Source: Dyella ginsengisoli LA-4
GTDB lineage: Bacteria > Pseudomonadota > Gammaproteobacteria > Xanthomonadales > Rhodanobacteraceae
Assembly: GCF_000334915.1 (NCBI RefSeq)
Contig: NZ_AMSF01000055.1
Span: 62,001 to 126,000 of the forward strand
DNA: 64,000 nucleotides
Direction of reading: 5' to 3'
Shown here: piece after piece, positions 8,982-18,300 of the stretch
Layout of the letters: every line of letters begins with the position of its first letter
Numbering within the stretch: the stretch's first letter is position 1
The notes under the pieces: model-generated
Told to the model about the DNA's origin: nothing
Seen by the model: only the letters and a program-made list of their open reading frames with translations
The model's database searches: none
Position numbers and translations under genes: made by a program

Positions 8982-9431
8982 CTATTTCACGATACGCAGG
9001 TGACCGCCACGCCGGGGCTTGTCGTCGTCCGGCGCAGGCTCGGGTGCGCCTGCCGGCTCCCCGCCATCCGGCGGCGAGGGCGGTGGTTCGGCGTCCGAAT
9101 CCTCGGCGGGAAACATCATTCCCTGGCCGTTTTCCTGTGCGTAGAGCGCGAGCACCGAAGATACGGGGACAAGAATGGAATGGCTCACCCCGGAGAAGCG
9201 CGCCTGGAAGCTGATCCATTCGTTGCCCAGGTCGAGGTTGGCCACCGCACGCATCGCGAGGTTGAGCACGACCTGACCGTTCTTGATCACGTGCGGCGGG
9301 ACGCGAACACCCTCCCGGGTCGCATCGACCAGCACGTAGGGCGTGAGATTGTTGTCGGTGATCCAGTCGTAGATCGCCCGCAGCAGATAGGGGCGATTCG
9401 AGCTCATCGCAGGTGTGTCGGACTGTCCCAT
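8982..9431 (-). CDS. sspB: ClpXP protease specificity-enhancing factor SspB
   Basis: A 149-residue SspB adaptor. The folded domain (RPYLLRAIYDWITDNNLTPYVLVDA, LNLAMRAVANLDLGNEWISFQARFSG in two blocks) binds ssrA-tagged proteins and SspA. A disordered acidic and proline-rich linker leads to the C-terminal RGGHLRIVK, the XB motif that docks on ClpX. The start at 9431 overlaps the sspA stop by one base (TGATG); an internal ATG at 9407 just before SSNRPYL is an alternative. It is the last gene of petABC-sspAB. Confidence 0.94.
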   Translation of the reverse strand: MGQSDTPAMSSNRPYLLRAIYDWITDNNLTPYVLVDATREGVRVPPHVIKNGQVVLNLAMRAVANLDLGNEWISFQARFSGVSHSILVPVSSVLALYAQENGQGMMFPAEDSDAEPPPSPPDGGEPAGAPEPAPDDDKPRRGGHLRIVK

Positions 9432-10054
9432 CAGGGTCGCATCGCCTTTTCTTCCGCGGTGAGGCTTCGGGCATAGCCCTGGCTGTTGAACAGACGTTCG
9501 CCGTAATCGACGATCGGGCGGCCCTCCTTGCCGAGATCGACGCCAAGCCAGGGCAATCGCCACACGACCGGCGCAACCAGGCAGTCGGCCAGGCTCATTT
9601 CCGGATTGACGAAGAACCGGGCGGCCTTGAACAGCGGCAGCGAGGCCAGCAGCTGCTCTCGCAGACGCTTTCGGGCGGCATCGGCAGGACGCCCGCCGGC
9701 GCGAATCGTGTCGACCTCCGGCAGCCAGTCGCGCTCGATCCGTACGGCGGCGAGACGCAGGCGTGCGCGTGAAAGCGGATCGATCGGCATCAGCGGGGGA
9801 TGCGGATAGCGCTCGTCGAGGTATTCGCAGATCACCGAGGTGTCGTAGAGAACGAGGTCGCGGTCGACCAGGGTCGGCGTGCTGGCATAGGGGTTCAGGT
9901 CGACCAGATCCTCGGGCGGCTGGCCCGGTTCCACCATCACCCGCTCGTAGCTGACGCCCTTCGCGGCGAGCAGCAGGCGGACACGATGACACTGGATGTC
10001 ATCCGCCGTGGTGTAAAGAGTGAGCACCGTACGCGAGCGGGCGCTTTGAACCAT
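9431..10054 (-). CDS. sspA: Stringent starvation protein A
   Basis: A 207-residue protein with a glutathione S-transferase fold: an N-terminal thioredoxin-like domain (LYTTADDIQCHRVRLLLAAKGV, TPTLVDRDLVLYDTSVICEYLDE) and a helical C-terminal domain. SspA binds RNA polymerase and modulates transcription in stress. The start has GGGGAG seven bases ahead. It sits 73 bp after petC, with a GC hairpin in the gap, and overlaps sspB by one base. Confidence 0.95.
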   Translation of the reverse strand: MVQSARSRTVLTLYTTADDIQCHRVRLLLAAKGVSYERVMVEPGQPPEDLVDLNPYASTPTLVDRDLVLYDTSVICEYLDERYPHPPLMPIDPLSRARLRLAAVRIERDWLPEVDTIRAGGRPADAARKRLREQLLASLPLFKAARFFVNPEMSLADCLVAPVVWRLPWLGVDLGKEGRPIVDYGERLFNSQGYARSLTAEEKAMRP

Positions 10055-10080
10055 GCGCGATCTCCCCAGCTGACAACGGA

Positions 10081-10106
10081 ATGCGGCGGCCCGAAGGCCG
10101 CCGCAT
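10081..10106. other. GC-rich hairpin between petC and sspA
   Basis: A perfect 11-bp stem (ATGCGGCGGCC / GGCCGCCGCAT) with loop CGAA, read TTCG on the operon strand. No run of T follows in either direction, so it looks like an mRNA processing or stability element, or a partial attenuator, rather than a full terminator. Confidence 0.5.
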
Positions 10107-10127
10107 GCGTGCCCTCCAACCTTGCGG

Positions 10128-10859
10128 TCAGTGGACGTCCTTCCAGTATTCCTTCTTGAGCATGTAGGCCAGGAGAGTGAAGCCCGCCAGGAACAGCAGC
10201 ACCCAGATTCCGTAGTGCTTGCGCTGCAGCGCCGCCGGTTCGGACACGTACTCGAGGAAGTTGGTCAGGTCGCGGGTCGCCTGCTGATACTGCTCCGGGG
10301 TCATGGTGCCGGGCTTGGACAGCTCCAGCTTCTCGACCTCTTCGCTGCCGTCCTTCCTCACCGCGGTCTGAATGCCCTGCAGCTCCCAGAGCGGATTTGG
10401 CATCGAAGCGTTCGGGAACACCGTGTTGTTCCAGCCGACCGGGCGGCTTGGATCGAGGTAGAACGAATTGAGATAGGCATTGACCCAGTCGGCGGTCTTG
10501 GCCCGCACCTCGAGCGACAGGTCCGGCGGAGCCTTGCCGAACCACTTCGCCGCATCTTCCGGCGGCATGTGCGACTCGATCGTCTGCCCGTAGTTGACGC
10601 CGGTGAAGTTGAGGTTCTGCATGACCTCCTGCTCGGTCAGGCCCAGGTCCTCGCCGATCCGCGAGTAACGCATGAACTTGATCGAGTGGCAGCCCACGCA
10701 GTAGTTGAAAAACAGCTTGGCGCCGCGCTGCAGCGACGCCTGGTCGCTGATGTTGTTGCCGGCCTTGGGCAGCTCGGGACCTTCGGCGGCAAGCACCGAG
10801 GTGCTGCCGACCAGCAGGCCGAAGGCCAGCGCGATGGAGGAGAAATAGCGCTTAGTCAT
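10128..10859 (-). CDS. petC: Cytochrome c1 of the cytochrome bc1 complex
   Basis: A 243-residue precursor. The signal peptide ends near SVLAAEG; heme c is attached at CVGCH (about residue 56) and the C-terminal anchor is GIWVLLFLAGFTLLAYMLKKEYW. It passes electrons from the Rieske protein to cytochrome c at the periplasmic face. The start lies inside petB (8-base overlap), which fixes it and implies coupled translation. Confidence 0.97.
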   Translation of the reverse strand: MTKRYFSSIALAFGLLVGSTSVLAAEGPELPKAGNNISDQASLQRGAKLFFNYCVGCHSIKFMRYSRIGEDLGLTEQEVMQNLNFTGVNYGQTIESHMPPEDAAKWFGKAPPDLSLEVRAKTADWVNAYLNSFYLDPSRPVGWNNTVFPNASMPNPLWELQGIQTAVRKDGSEEVEKLELSKPGTMTPEQYQQATRDLTNFLEYVSEPAALQRKHYGIWVLLFLAGFTLLAYMLKKEYWKDVH

Positions 10860-12153
10860 GCATCGTCACCCGTTCCGGAACCGGCTTGGTCTTCTCCCAG
10901 CCCAGGCGCGTATAGAACCCGAGGAAGACGAAGAAACCGAAGTACAACAAGGTCATCGCGCGCCCGAACAGGTTCTCCCAGAACGTCACGTCGACGTCGC
11001 CGAACCATGCGGGAATCACCTCGGCCGTCACACCGGCACCCACGGCGCCGAGCATGATGAAGGACAGCACGAACAGCCCCAGCGCCACCTTGAAACCGGT
11101 GCCGCGGTAGCGGATCGACTTGACCTGGCCGACGTCGATCCACGGCAGCGCGAACAGCAGCGCGATCGCGCCGAACATCCCCAGCACGCCCCACACGGCA
11201 GTGCCGAAGAACGACGGGATCATGCGCAGGATCGCGTAGAACGGGGTGAAGTACCACACCGGCTTGATGTGCGACGGCGTCACCAGGTTGTTGGCCGGGA
11301 TGAAGTTGTCGTGCTCGAGGAACCAGCCGCCGAAGGTCGGCGCGAAGAAGATGATGAAGGCGGCGATCATCAGGAAGAAGCCCGCACCGAACAGGTCCTT
11401 CACCGTGTAGTACGGATGGAAGGGAATGCCATCGGCGGGCTTGAGCGCATCCCAGCGGTTGCCCTTCGGCCCCTTCTTGATCTCCACGCCGTCCGGATTG
11501 TTCGATCCCACCTCGTGCAGCGCGGCGATATGCAGCACCACCAGCAGCAGCAGCACCAGCGGCAGCGCGATCACATGCAGCGCGAAGAAGCGGTTGAGCG
11601 TGGCGTCGGCCGGGATGTAGTCGCCCATGATCCACTGCACCAGCGAGTCGCCGATGTAGGGGATGGTGCCGAACAGCGAGATGATCACCTTGGCGCCCCA
11701 GAACGACATGTTGCCCCACGGCAGCACGTAGCCCATGAAGGCCTCGGCCATCAGCGCCAGGAAGATCAGCATGCCGAGGATCCACACCAGTTCGCGCGGC
11801 TTCTTGAACGAGCCGTACATCAGGCCGCGGAACATGTGCAGGAACACCACCACGAAGAACAGCGAGGCACCGGTGGAGTGCATGTAGCGGATCAGCCAGC
11901 CCCACTCCACGTCGCGCATGATGTACTCGACCGAGGCGAACGCTTCCGCCGCGCTGGTCTTGTAGTTCATGGTGAGGAAGATGCCGGTGACGATCTGGTT
12001 GACCAGCACCAGAATCGCCAGCGAGCCGAAGTAATACCAGAGGTTGAAGTTCTTCGGCGCGTAGTACTCGGTCATGTGCTTGCGGTAAGCAGGCATCATG
12101 TTCGGCGCGCGCTCGTTGACCCAATCGCCGATGCGGGTGAAGACGTTAGCCAT
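10852..12153 (-). CDS. petB: Cytochrome b of the cytochrome bc1 complex
   Basis: A 433-residue inner-membrane protein with about eight helices plus a short extra C-terminal segment. It carries the quinol oxidation motif region (PWGNMSFWGA; the PEWY equivalent is degenerate: KPVWYF), paired histidines for hemes bL and bH, and the RFFALHVIALPL segment. It forms the quinol-oxidising core of complex III. It begins one base inside the petA stop and overlaps petC at its end. Confidence 0.97.
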   Translation of the reverse strand: MANVFTRIGDWVNERAPNMMPAYRKHMTEYYAPKNFNLWYYFGSLAILVLVNQIVTGIFLTMNYKTSAAEAFASVEYIMRDVEWGWLIRYMHSTGASLFFVVVFLHMFRGLMYGSFKKPRELVWILGMLIFLALMAEAFMGYVLPWGNMSFWGAKVIISLFGTIPYIGDSLVQWIMGDYIPADATLNRFFALHVIALPLVLLLLVVLHIAALHEVGSNNPDGVEIKKGPKGNRWDALKPADGIPFHPYYTVKDLFGAGFFLMIAAFIIFFAPTFGGWFLEHDNFIPANNLVTPSHIKPVWYFTPFYAILRMIPSFFGTAVWGVLGMFGAIALLFALPWIDVGQVKSIRYRGTGFKVALGLFVLSFIMLGAVGAGVTAEVIPAWFGDVDVTFWENLFGRAMTLLYFGFFVFLGFYTRLGWEKTKPVPERVTMHD

Positions 12154-12758
12154 CAGCCGGCCTCCTTCGGATCCACGCCAATCTGGATGGTGGTGTCGTT
12201 CACGAAGTGATACGGCGGCACCTGCAGGTTCTTCGGCGCGGGAACGCCGCTGAACACGCGACCGGCCATGTCATAGCGCGACTTGTGGCAGGGGCAGTAG
12301 AAACCGCCTTCCCAGTTCGGGTCGAACGGCTCGGGCTTGATCTCCGGGAAGAAGTCCGGCACGCAGCCCAGGTGGGTGCAGATGCCGATCACCACCAGCC
12401 ACTCCGGCTTGATCGAGCGCGTCTCGTTCTGTGCGTACTTGGGCTGCTGCGCGGCCGAAGTGCCGTCCGACTTGGGATCGACCAGTCGGGAGTCCACCTT
12501 CGGCAGCGCCGCCAGCTGGGCGGGCGTGCGGTTGACCACGAACACCGGCAGGCTGCGCCAGGGGAAGGTCACCTTCTGGCCGAGCTCGATCTTGCTGATG
12601 TCCACGGTCACGGGGGCACCGGCGGCCTTGGCGCGTGCGCTGGGCTCCCAGGTCTTGATGAAAGGCACGGCTGCTACCACGACTCCCGCACCACCAACCA
12701 CCGCAGTGGTTGCGGTGAGGAAGCGGCGGCGACCATGGTCGACGACTTCGTTCGCCAT
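12153..12758 (-). CDS. petA: Ubiquinol-cytochrome c reductase iron-sulfur (Rieske) subunit
   Basis: A 201-residue Rieske subunit. The N-terminus [15 protein letters not shown] is a Tat-type targeting and anchor segment. The [2Fe-2S] cluster is held by CTHLGC and CPCHKS. I chose the ATG at 12758, which has GGAG seven bases ahead and puts the twin arginine about ten residues in; the frame stays open to 12860. It is the first gene of petABC-sspAB, divergent from the DegS-like protease across a 320-bp gap. Confidence 0.96.
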   Translation of the reverse strand: MANEVVDHGRRRFLTATTAVVGGAGVVVAAVPFIKTWEPSARAKAAGAPVTVDISKIELGQKVTFPWRSLPVFVVNRTPAQLAALPKVDSRLVDPKSDGTSAAQQPKYAQNETRSIKPEWLVVIGICTHLGCVPDFFPEIKPEPFDPNWEGGFYCPCHKSRYDMAGRVFSGVPAPKNLQVPPYHFVNDTTIQIGVDPKEAG

Positions 12759-13078
12759 CAGGCTCTCCGGAACTTGCATTGCCATTGAGACACGAGCGAA
12801 GGGCTTCGGCAGGCGCGTGCGAAACGATCCGCCGGGGTCCGGACGGAGTGGGCCGACCACTTTAAGAAGCGATCATCCTCCCCCGAGAACCGCCGTCGGA
12901 CCGACCGGGAGCTCCAGTCGGGCCGCTTCGCCAGCACCGGTCAAAATCCGGCACCCGCAAAAATCGCGTTAGTGTAGCGTCAGCCCCCCGCCCGTACAAT
13001 CGAACTGCCGGCTTTGTGCAAGCAGCCGGGCCGCCCTTGACCTCGCACCCCACGCACCATTTTACGAAAGCCGACCCC
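12759..13078. promoter_or_regulatory. petA / degS-like divergent intergenic region with back-to-back promoter candidates
   Basis: A 320-bp gap with no convincing gene. Leftward, TTGTAC (12999-12994) and TACACT (12976-12971) are separated by 17 bp, a plausible petA promoter with a leader of about 200 nt. Rightward, TACAAT at 12995-13000 could serve as the -10 for the protease gene, although its -35 is poor. The two elements overlap, so the promoters would compete for polymerase. Matches to consensus are partial. Confidence 0.35.
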
Positions 13079-14263
13079 ATGAAACACGCCGCCGGCCTGC
13101 TCGCCTTTGTCGCCCGATTCGTGGTTCTGGGGCTGGCGCTGGCTTTCGTGGTGGGCCTGCTGTGGCCGGGCACCGGTGAGCGGCTTCGCCAACGCTTCGG
13201 GCTGGATGCCGGCCGGGCGGCCCAGGTCGCGGCACCCGCGCCCGGCGCAGCCGCCGCGCCGACGCTGTCCTATGCCGACGCCGTGGCGCGCGCAGCTCCA
13301 TCGGTGGTGAACATCTACGCGAACAAGACGGTGACCGAGCAGGCGCTGCGGATGTACACCGACCCGTGGATGCAGCAGGTGTTCGGCGGCGTCCCGGTGG
13401 GCTCGGTCAAACGCAAGGAACAGAGCCTGGGCTCGGGCGTGATCGTCAGTGCCGACGGCTACGTGCTGACCAACAACCACGTGATCGCCAACGCGGACGA
13501 CATCCAGGTGCTGCTCTACGACGGCCGCGTGGCCAAGGCGACTCTGGTCGGCGCCGATCCGGAAACCGACCTGGCGGTGCTGAAGATCGATGCAGGCAAC
13601 CTCCCGGTCGCGCACATCCTGCCGCACACCACCCTGCGCCCCGGAGATGTGGTGCTGGCGATCGGCAATCCGTTCGGCCTCAACCAGACGGTGACCATGG
13701 GCATCGTCAGCGCGATCGGACGCCAGCTGAGCAGTTCCAGCCCCGAGGACTTCATCCAGACCGACGCCGCGATCAACCTGGGCAACTCGGGTGGAGCGCT
13801 GGTCGATGCGCACGGCAACCTGGTCGGCATCAACACGCTGCTGATCGGCAAGGCGGCCAACGCCGAAGGCATCGGCTTCGCGATCCCGGTGGACAGCGCC
13901 AAGAAGGTGCTGGACCAGATCATCGACACCGGTCACGTCGTGCGCGGCTGGCTCGGGGCGGATTACACCTTCGTCCCCGTGGCCGCCAACGGCGGGCTGC
14001 CGGCAGCGGCCCGCGGCGTGATGGTGGCCGATGTCTATCCGGGCGGACCGGCGGCCCTGGCCGGCGTCCAGCCACGCGACATCCTGCTGGAGATCGGCGG
14101 CCAGGACATCACCGACCCGTCCAACCTGCGCAAGCGCGAGGCGGCGCTGAAGCCCGGCAGCAAGGTCGAGGTGTCCGGGCTGCGCAACGGCGTACCGTTC
14201 CATGTCGAACTGACCATCGCACAACGCCCGGCACAACTGGACGACGGCTCACTGGACGGCTGA
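13079..14263 (+). CDS. DegS/AlgW-like membrane-anchored serine protease with one PDZ domain
   Basis: A 394-residue S1C (HtrA-family) protease. An N-terminal membrane anchor (residues 10-28) is followed by a trypsin-like domain with the triad H134 (NNHVI), D164 (ETDLAVLK) and S237 (GNSGGA), then one PDZ domain from about residue 290. A single PDZ plus an anchor matches DegS/AlgW, which cleaves the anti-sigma factor RseA/MucA in the envelope stress response; DegQ and DegP have two PDZ domains and a cleaved signal. The start MKHAAG fits the anchor. Its last 15 bp overlap the end of the convergent lytic transglycosylase gene. Confidence 0.88.
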   Translation: MKHAAGLLAFVARFVVLGLALAFVVGLLWPGTGERLRQRFGLDAGRAAQVAAPAPGAAAAPTLSYADAVARAAPSVVNIYANKTVTEQALRMYTDPWMQQVFGGVPVGSVKRKEQSLGSGVIVSADGYVLTNNHVIANADDIQVLLYDGRVAKATLVGADPETDLAVLKIDAGNLPVAHILPHTTLRPGDVVLAIGNPFGLNQTVTMGIVSAIGRQLSSSSPEDFIQTDAAINLGNSGGALVDAHGNLVGINTLLIGKAANAEGIGFAIPVDSAKKVLDQIIDTGHVVRGWLGADYTFVPVAANGGLPAAARGVMVADVYPGGPAALAGVQPRDILLEIGGQDITDPSNLRKREAALKPGSKVEVSGLRNGVPFHVELTIAQRPAQLDDGSLDG

Positions 14264-15370
14264 GCCGCCCGCGGCACCGCTGGAAGCCAGCGGACGATGC
14301 AACGCCTTGCCGTAGCGCTGGCGCAGTTCCTCGACGCGGGCCACGTAGACCCGCGTCTCGGCGTACGGCGGAACCCCTTTGTAGCGCTCCACGGCGCCAG
14401 GGCCGGCATTGTAGGCCGCCGCCGCGAGGCGCTCGTCGCCCTTGAAGGTCTGCAGCAGCTGGCCCAGGTAGCGCGCACCGCCGCGGATGTTCTGCTCGGC
14501 ATTGAACGCATCCAGCACACCCATGTCGCTGGCGGTCGCAGGCATCAGCTGCATCAGGCCCTGGGCCCCCTTGATCGAGAGTGCATGCGGATTGAACGCG
14601 CTTTCGGCATGGATGATCGCCCGCAGGAACGCCTCGTCCACGCCGAAGTCGACGCTGGCCCGGCGGGTCACGCTGGCGTAGTCCTGGAGGTTGAGCCGCA
14701 CCGAATTCCAGTGGATCGGCGAATGCAGGTCGCAGGCCATGCAGGTGGCGATGTAGGTGAACAGCATCGTCACCGCCCGGCCCTTGCCGCCGACCGGCGG
14801 GATGTTGGTGTACTCAACGCTGCCGTCGGCACGCTTCACGCGATAGACGGCGCCGCGCAGCACGCGATCGCCCGGCCCCGCCGACGCAACAGTAGTGGCG
14901 GCCGAACGGGACTCGCGATAGGCCCAGCCCCCCGGCTTGCCGCCCGGGGCCGCCGGCTGCGGCGCATCGGCAAGCGCCCGGCCAGTGGTGTGCACCGACG
15001 TTTGCACGTCGGCAAAGGCTCCACGCATCGGTAGTCGCCCTGAGAGCACGCGCGCCGAGGTATCGACCGAAGCGGCAACACCCTCGAACGATGCGCGTGC
15101 CACCGCCGGGGCCCGGCGCGGCACGCGGCGCGACGGTGCCGCGTAGGATCCGATCCGGCGACAGCCCCGGTACCCCGCCGGCTTGCTGGTGAACACGGCT
15201 TCGCCACTGGCCCCGGTGCAGCGGTACATCGCCTCGGCATGTGCGCGCATCGGCACCAGCGCTCCCAGCAGCAGGATGCAGAGCAACCCGACCCGGCGAG
15301 GGATCGGCGAATGCGGGAAGCAGCGGCGGGTCCGACCGGCGCTTCCCCACTGGCGCAAGGCGACAATCAT
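14249..15370 (-). CDS. Lytic transglycosylase (SLT domain) with N-terminal DUF4124-like segment
   Basis: A 373-residue exported protein. The signal sequence (PRRVGLLCILLLGALVPMRAHA) is preceded by an unusually long n-region, so a later start is possible; no good ribosome site helps. After cleavage comes a DUF4124-like patch (MYRCTGASGEAVFTSKPAG), a low-complexity linker, a second such patch (VYRVKRADGSVEYTNIPP), then a Slt/MltC-type catalytic domain with HAESAFNPHALSIKGAQGLMQ split around the catalytic Glu and AAAYNAGPGAVERY. It cleaves peptidoglycan glycosidic bonds in the periplasm. Confidence 0.87.
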   Translation of the reverse strand: MIVALRQWGSAGRTRRCFPHSPIPRRVGLLCILLLGALVPMRAHAEAMYRCTGASGEAVFTSKPAGYRGCRRIGSYAAPSRRVPRRAPAVARASFEGVAASVDTSARVLSGRLPMRGAFADVQTSVHTTGRALADAPQPAAPGGKPGGWAYRESRSAATTVASAGPGDRVLRGAVYRVKRADGSVEYTNIPPVGGKGRAVTMLFTYIATCMACDLHSPIHWNSVRLNLQDYASVTRRASVDFGVDEAFLRAIIHAESAFNPHALSIKGAQGLMQLMPATASDMGVLDAFNAEQNIRGGARYLGQLLQTFKGDERLAAAAYNAGPGAVERYKGVPPYAETRVYVARVEELRQRYGKALHRPLASSGAAGGSAVQ

Positions 15371-15584
15371 GGCCGGCAGTGTGCAGCGATCGCCCGGCAG
15401 CGCCAAGTCCACGACGCCGGTGGCGTGCGGTGCTTCGCATCCGGCCCCACCGGGCGAGCGGCCTGGCCGGCCCGACCCGGGCGCAAGTGCTTGATCCGGC
15501 AGTGGCCGCCATGCGTTGGCGCGGGTAAACTGCGCGGTCCAGCGGACGCCCGCCGCCCCACTCCGAACCACGGTACATCGCCCC

Positions 15585-16931
15585 ATGAGCGGCAAGCTTT
15601 TCATCAAGACCCACGGCTGCCAGATGAACGAGTACGACTCGGCCAAGATGGCCGACGTGCTGAAGGCATCGCACGGCCTGGAGCTGACCGACAACGAGGC
15701 CGAGGCCGACGTCATCCTGGTCAACACCTGCTCGATCCGCGAGAAGGCGCAGGAGAAGGTGTTCAGCCAGCTCGGCCGCTGGAAGGAGCACAAGGCCGAC
15801 GGCAAGCCGGTGCTGATCGGCGTCGCCGGCTGCGTGGCGAGCCAGGAGGGCGAGGCGATCGTCAAGCGCGCACCGTTCGTCGACCTGGTGTTCGGCCCGC
15901 AGACGCTGCACCGCCTGCCCGAGCTGATCGAGTCGCGCCGCGCCACCGGCAAGCCGCAGGTGGACATCTCCTTCCCCGAGATCGAGAAGTTCGACCACCT
16001 GCCGGAGCCGCGCGCCGAGGGCCCGACCGCCTTCGTCTCGATCATGGAAGGCTGCTCGAAGTACTGCTCCTACTGCGTGGTGCCCTACACCCGCGGCGAG
16101 GAGATCAGCCGCCCGTTCGACGACGTGATCGTCGAAGTCGCCCAGCTCGCCGAACAGGGCGTGCGCGAGGTCAACCTGCTGGGCCAGAACGTCAACGCCT
16201 ACCGCGGCGCCACCCACGACGGCGGCACCGCGGATCTGGCCGTGCTGATCCATGCGATCGCGCAGATCGAGGGCATCGGCCGCATCCGCTTCACCACCTC
16301 GCATCCGCTGGAGTTCTCCGACTCGCTGATCGAGGCCTACGCCAGCGTGCCGAAGCTGGCCAACTTCCTGCACCTGCCGGTGCAGGCTGGATCGGACCGC
16401 ATCCTCGCCGCGATGAAGCGCGGCTACACCGCGCTGGAGTTCAAGCAGAAGATCCGCAAGCTGCGCGCGGTGCGTCCGGACATCTGCATCAGCTCGGACT
16501 TCATCGTCGGCTTCCCCGGCGAGACCGACGAGGACTTCGAGAAGACCATGAAGCTGATCGACGACGTCGGCTTCGACCAGAGCTTCAGCTTCATCTTCTC
16601 CTCGCGCCCCGGCACCCCGGCGGCGAACCTGCCCGACCCGACCCCCGCCGCCGTCAAGCACGAACGGCTGACCCGGCTGCAAGCGGCGATCAACGCCAAC
16701 GCCAGGGCGATCAACGAGGCGATGGTCGGCACCGTGCAGCGCGTGCTGGTGGAAAAGCCCAGCCGCAAGAACGCCAGCGAACTCAGCGGCCGCACCGAAA
16801 ACATGCGCTACGTGAACTTCCCCGGCCCGGCGCGGCTGATCGGCCAGTTCGTCGACGTGCAGATCACCGAGGCGATGAGCAACTCGCTGCGCGGCCGCCT
16901 GCACAGCCACGAAACGGCTGCCGCAGTGTAG
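15585..16931 (+). CDS. miaB: tRNA-2-methylthio-N6-dimethylallyladenosine synthase
   Basis: A 448-residue methylthiotransferase of the radical SAM superfamily, which adds the 2-methylthio group to i6A37 in tRNAs. Domains: UPF0004 ([30 protein letters not shown]), radical SAM with CSKYCSYC at about residue 156, and a C-terminal TRAM domain ([24 protein letters not shown] in part). The ATG at 15585 is the standard start (MSGKLFIKT). The TAG stop is provided by the GTAGGAGC box of a REP element. Confidence 0.97.
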   Translation: MSGKLFIKTHGCQMNEYDSAKMADVLKASHGLELTDNEAEADVILVNTCSIREKAQEKVFSQLGRWKEHKADGKPVLIGVAGCVASQEGEAIVKRAPFVDLVFGPQTLHRLPELIESRRATGKPQVDISFPEIEKFDHLPEPRAEGPTAFVSIMEGCSKYCSYCVVPYTRGEEISRPFDDVIVEVAQLAEQGVREVNLLGQNVNAYRGATHDGGTADLAVLIHAIAQIEGIGRIRFTTSHPLEFSDSLIEAYASVPKLANFLHLPVQAGSDRILAAMKRGYTALEFKQKIRKLRAVRPDICISSDFIVGFPGETDEDFEKTMKLIDDVGFDQSFSFIFSSRPGTPAANLPDPTPAAVKHERLTRLQAAINANARAINEAMVGTVQRVLVEKPSRKNASELSGRTENMRYVNFPGPARLIGQFVDVQITEAMSNSLRGRLHSHETAAAV

Positions 16932-17008
16932 GAGCCCGCTCCCGGGCGATGCTTTTCGCTTTGAATGTGCATCAGGAGCAGGAGCATCGCCCGCAAGCGG
17001 GCTCCTAC
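16928..17008. repeat. REP pair (BIME), GTAGGAGC family, unit 1
   Basis: Two head-to-head REPs: GTAGGAGCCCGCTCCCGGGC at the left and its inverse ending GCGGGCTCCTAC at the right, separated by a spacer containing GAATGTGCATCAGGAGCAGG. The left REP overlaps the miaB stop codon. Confidence 0.9.
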
Positions 17009-17102
17009 AAAAAGCCGCCGGATCAATCCAGCCGCTGGGCGGAACTACAGCTTCGCGGCGACCTCCATCGTCAAAGCTGCCACGACTAGACCGCGATCTT
17101 CT

Positions 17103-17177
17103 GTAGGAGCCCGCTCGCGGGCGATGCTTTTCGCTTTGAATGTGCATCAGGAGCATCGCCCGCGAGCGGGCTCCTGC
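17103..17177. repeat. REP pair (BIME), GTAGGAGC family, unit 2
   Basis: A second inverted REP pair, nearly identical to the one 95 bp to the left, with the same spacer words (TTTTCGCTTTGAATGTGCATC). It ends 14 bp before the stop of the ABC permease gene, so the pairs fill the gap between convergent miaB and the ABC operon. Confidence 0.9.
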
Positions 17178-17190
17178 GGCAGCGGCCGGA

Positions 17191-18300
17191 TCAATCCAGC
17201 CGCTTGCGGAAGCGCAGGATCGCCGCGGTCATCATCACCGCGGTGAACACCACCAGCGCCAGCGCATCGCCCCACAGGTCGAACAGGCCCGCGTTGCGCA
17301 GCATGATGCCGCGGATCAGCCGCAGGAAATGGGTCAGCGGCAGCAGCTCGGCGATCCACCGCGCGACCGTCGGCATGCCCGAGAACGGAAACATGAAGCC
17401 GGACAGCAGGATCGACGGCAGGAAGACGAAGAAGGTCATCTGCATCGCCTGGAACTGCGACCGGGCGCCCGAGGAGATCAACAGCCCCAGCGTCAGGTTG
17501 CTGGCGATCAGCAGCAGCGCGGCAAGGTAGACGTCAAGCAGGCTGCCGCGGATCGGCACGTCGAACAGCCAACGCCCCAGCGCCAGGATCACCGTGGTCT
17601 GCACCAGGCCGATCAGCACGTACGGCACTACCTTGCCCAGCATCAGCTCGCTGCTGGTCAGCGGCATGGCGATCAGCAGCTCCATGTTGCCGCGCTCCCG
17701 CTCGCGCACGATGGCGATGGCGGTGAACAGCACCATGGTCATGGTCAGGATCACGCCGATCAGCCCGGGCACGATGTTGATCGCCGAACGCCGCTCCGGG
17801 TTGTAGAACGAGGTCACCACGATGCGCGGCACCGGCGGCGTGCTGGTGTACGGCGCACGGGCATCCGGCAGCCGGCTGTCCACCGGCGTCTGGGCCAGTT
17901 GCGCGGCCGCGCCGGCCACGGTGGCATCGCTGCCGTCGACCAGCACCTGCGCCACCGGGCGTCCATCCTGCCTGCGCGCCTCGAAGTCCGGCGGAATCAC
18001 CACGCCCACGTTGATGCGGCCGCGACGGATCAGGTCGACCACCTCCTCCGGGGTGTGCGCCGTGGCCACCGGGCGGATGACGTCGGTGGCCAGCATGTCC
18101 ATCACCAGCGCACGCGAGCCGCTGGTCTGCGCCTGGTCGGCGATCGCCGCGTCCAGCCCGCGCAGGTTGAGGTTGATCGCGTAGCCGAACAGCACCAGCT
18201 GCACGATCGGCATCACCAGGATCATCGCCAGCGTGATGCGGTCGCGCCGCATCTGGCGGACTTCCTTCTGCATGATGGCCCACAGGCGTCGGAGGTTCAC
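17191..18300 (-). CDS. ABC-2 type transporter permease (YhhJ/YbhS-like)
   Basis: A 369-residue ABC-2 permease: one N-terminal membrane helix (LAMILVMPIVQLVLFGYAIN), a large extracytoplasmic domain (about residues 45-170), then five helices ending LALVVFTAVMMTAAI and RFRKRLD. It forms the membrane part of an exporter with the ATPase and HlyD-like lipoprotein upstream. The start is GTG at 18300, in a GTGA overlap with the ATPase stop. E. coli ybhFSR and yhhJ systems are the closest known arrangement, but those use two permeases or a double ATPase. Confidence 0.9.
   Translation of the reverse strand: MNLRRLWAIMQKEVRQMRRDRITLAMILVMPIVQLVLFGYAINLNLRGLDAAIADQAQTSGSRALVMDMLATDVIRPVATAHTPEEVVDLIRRGRINVGVVIPPDFEARRQDGRPVAQVLVDGSDATVAGAAAQLAQTPVDSRLPDARAPYTSTPPVPRIVVTSFYNPERRSAINIVPGLIGVILTMTMVLFTAIAIVRERERGNMELLIAMPLTSSELMLGKVVPYVLIGLVQTTVILALGRWLFDVPIRGSLLDVYLAALLLIASNLTLGLLISSGARSQFQAMQMTFFVFLPSILLSGFMFPFSGMPTVARWIAELLPLTHFLRLIRGIMLRNAGLFDLWGDALALVVFTAVMMTAAILRFRKRLD

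Noticed and set aside
10081-10106. Intrinsic terminator between petC and sspA
   Set aside because: The stem is strong, but no T-tract follows on either strand; recorded only as a hairpin.
10858-12210. 450-residue plus-strand frame opposite petB
   Set aside because: Antisense to cytochrome b; histidine and glutamate runs reflect reversed membrane-helix codons.
14814-17156. 780-residue minus-strand frame overlapping miaB and the lytic transglycosylase
   Set aside because: It runs antisense to miaB and through REP DNA, with repetitive V, D, L, A content and no recognisable motif.
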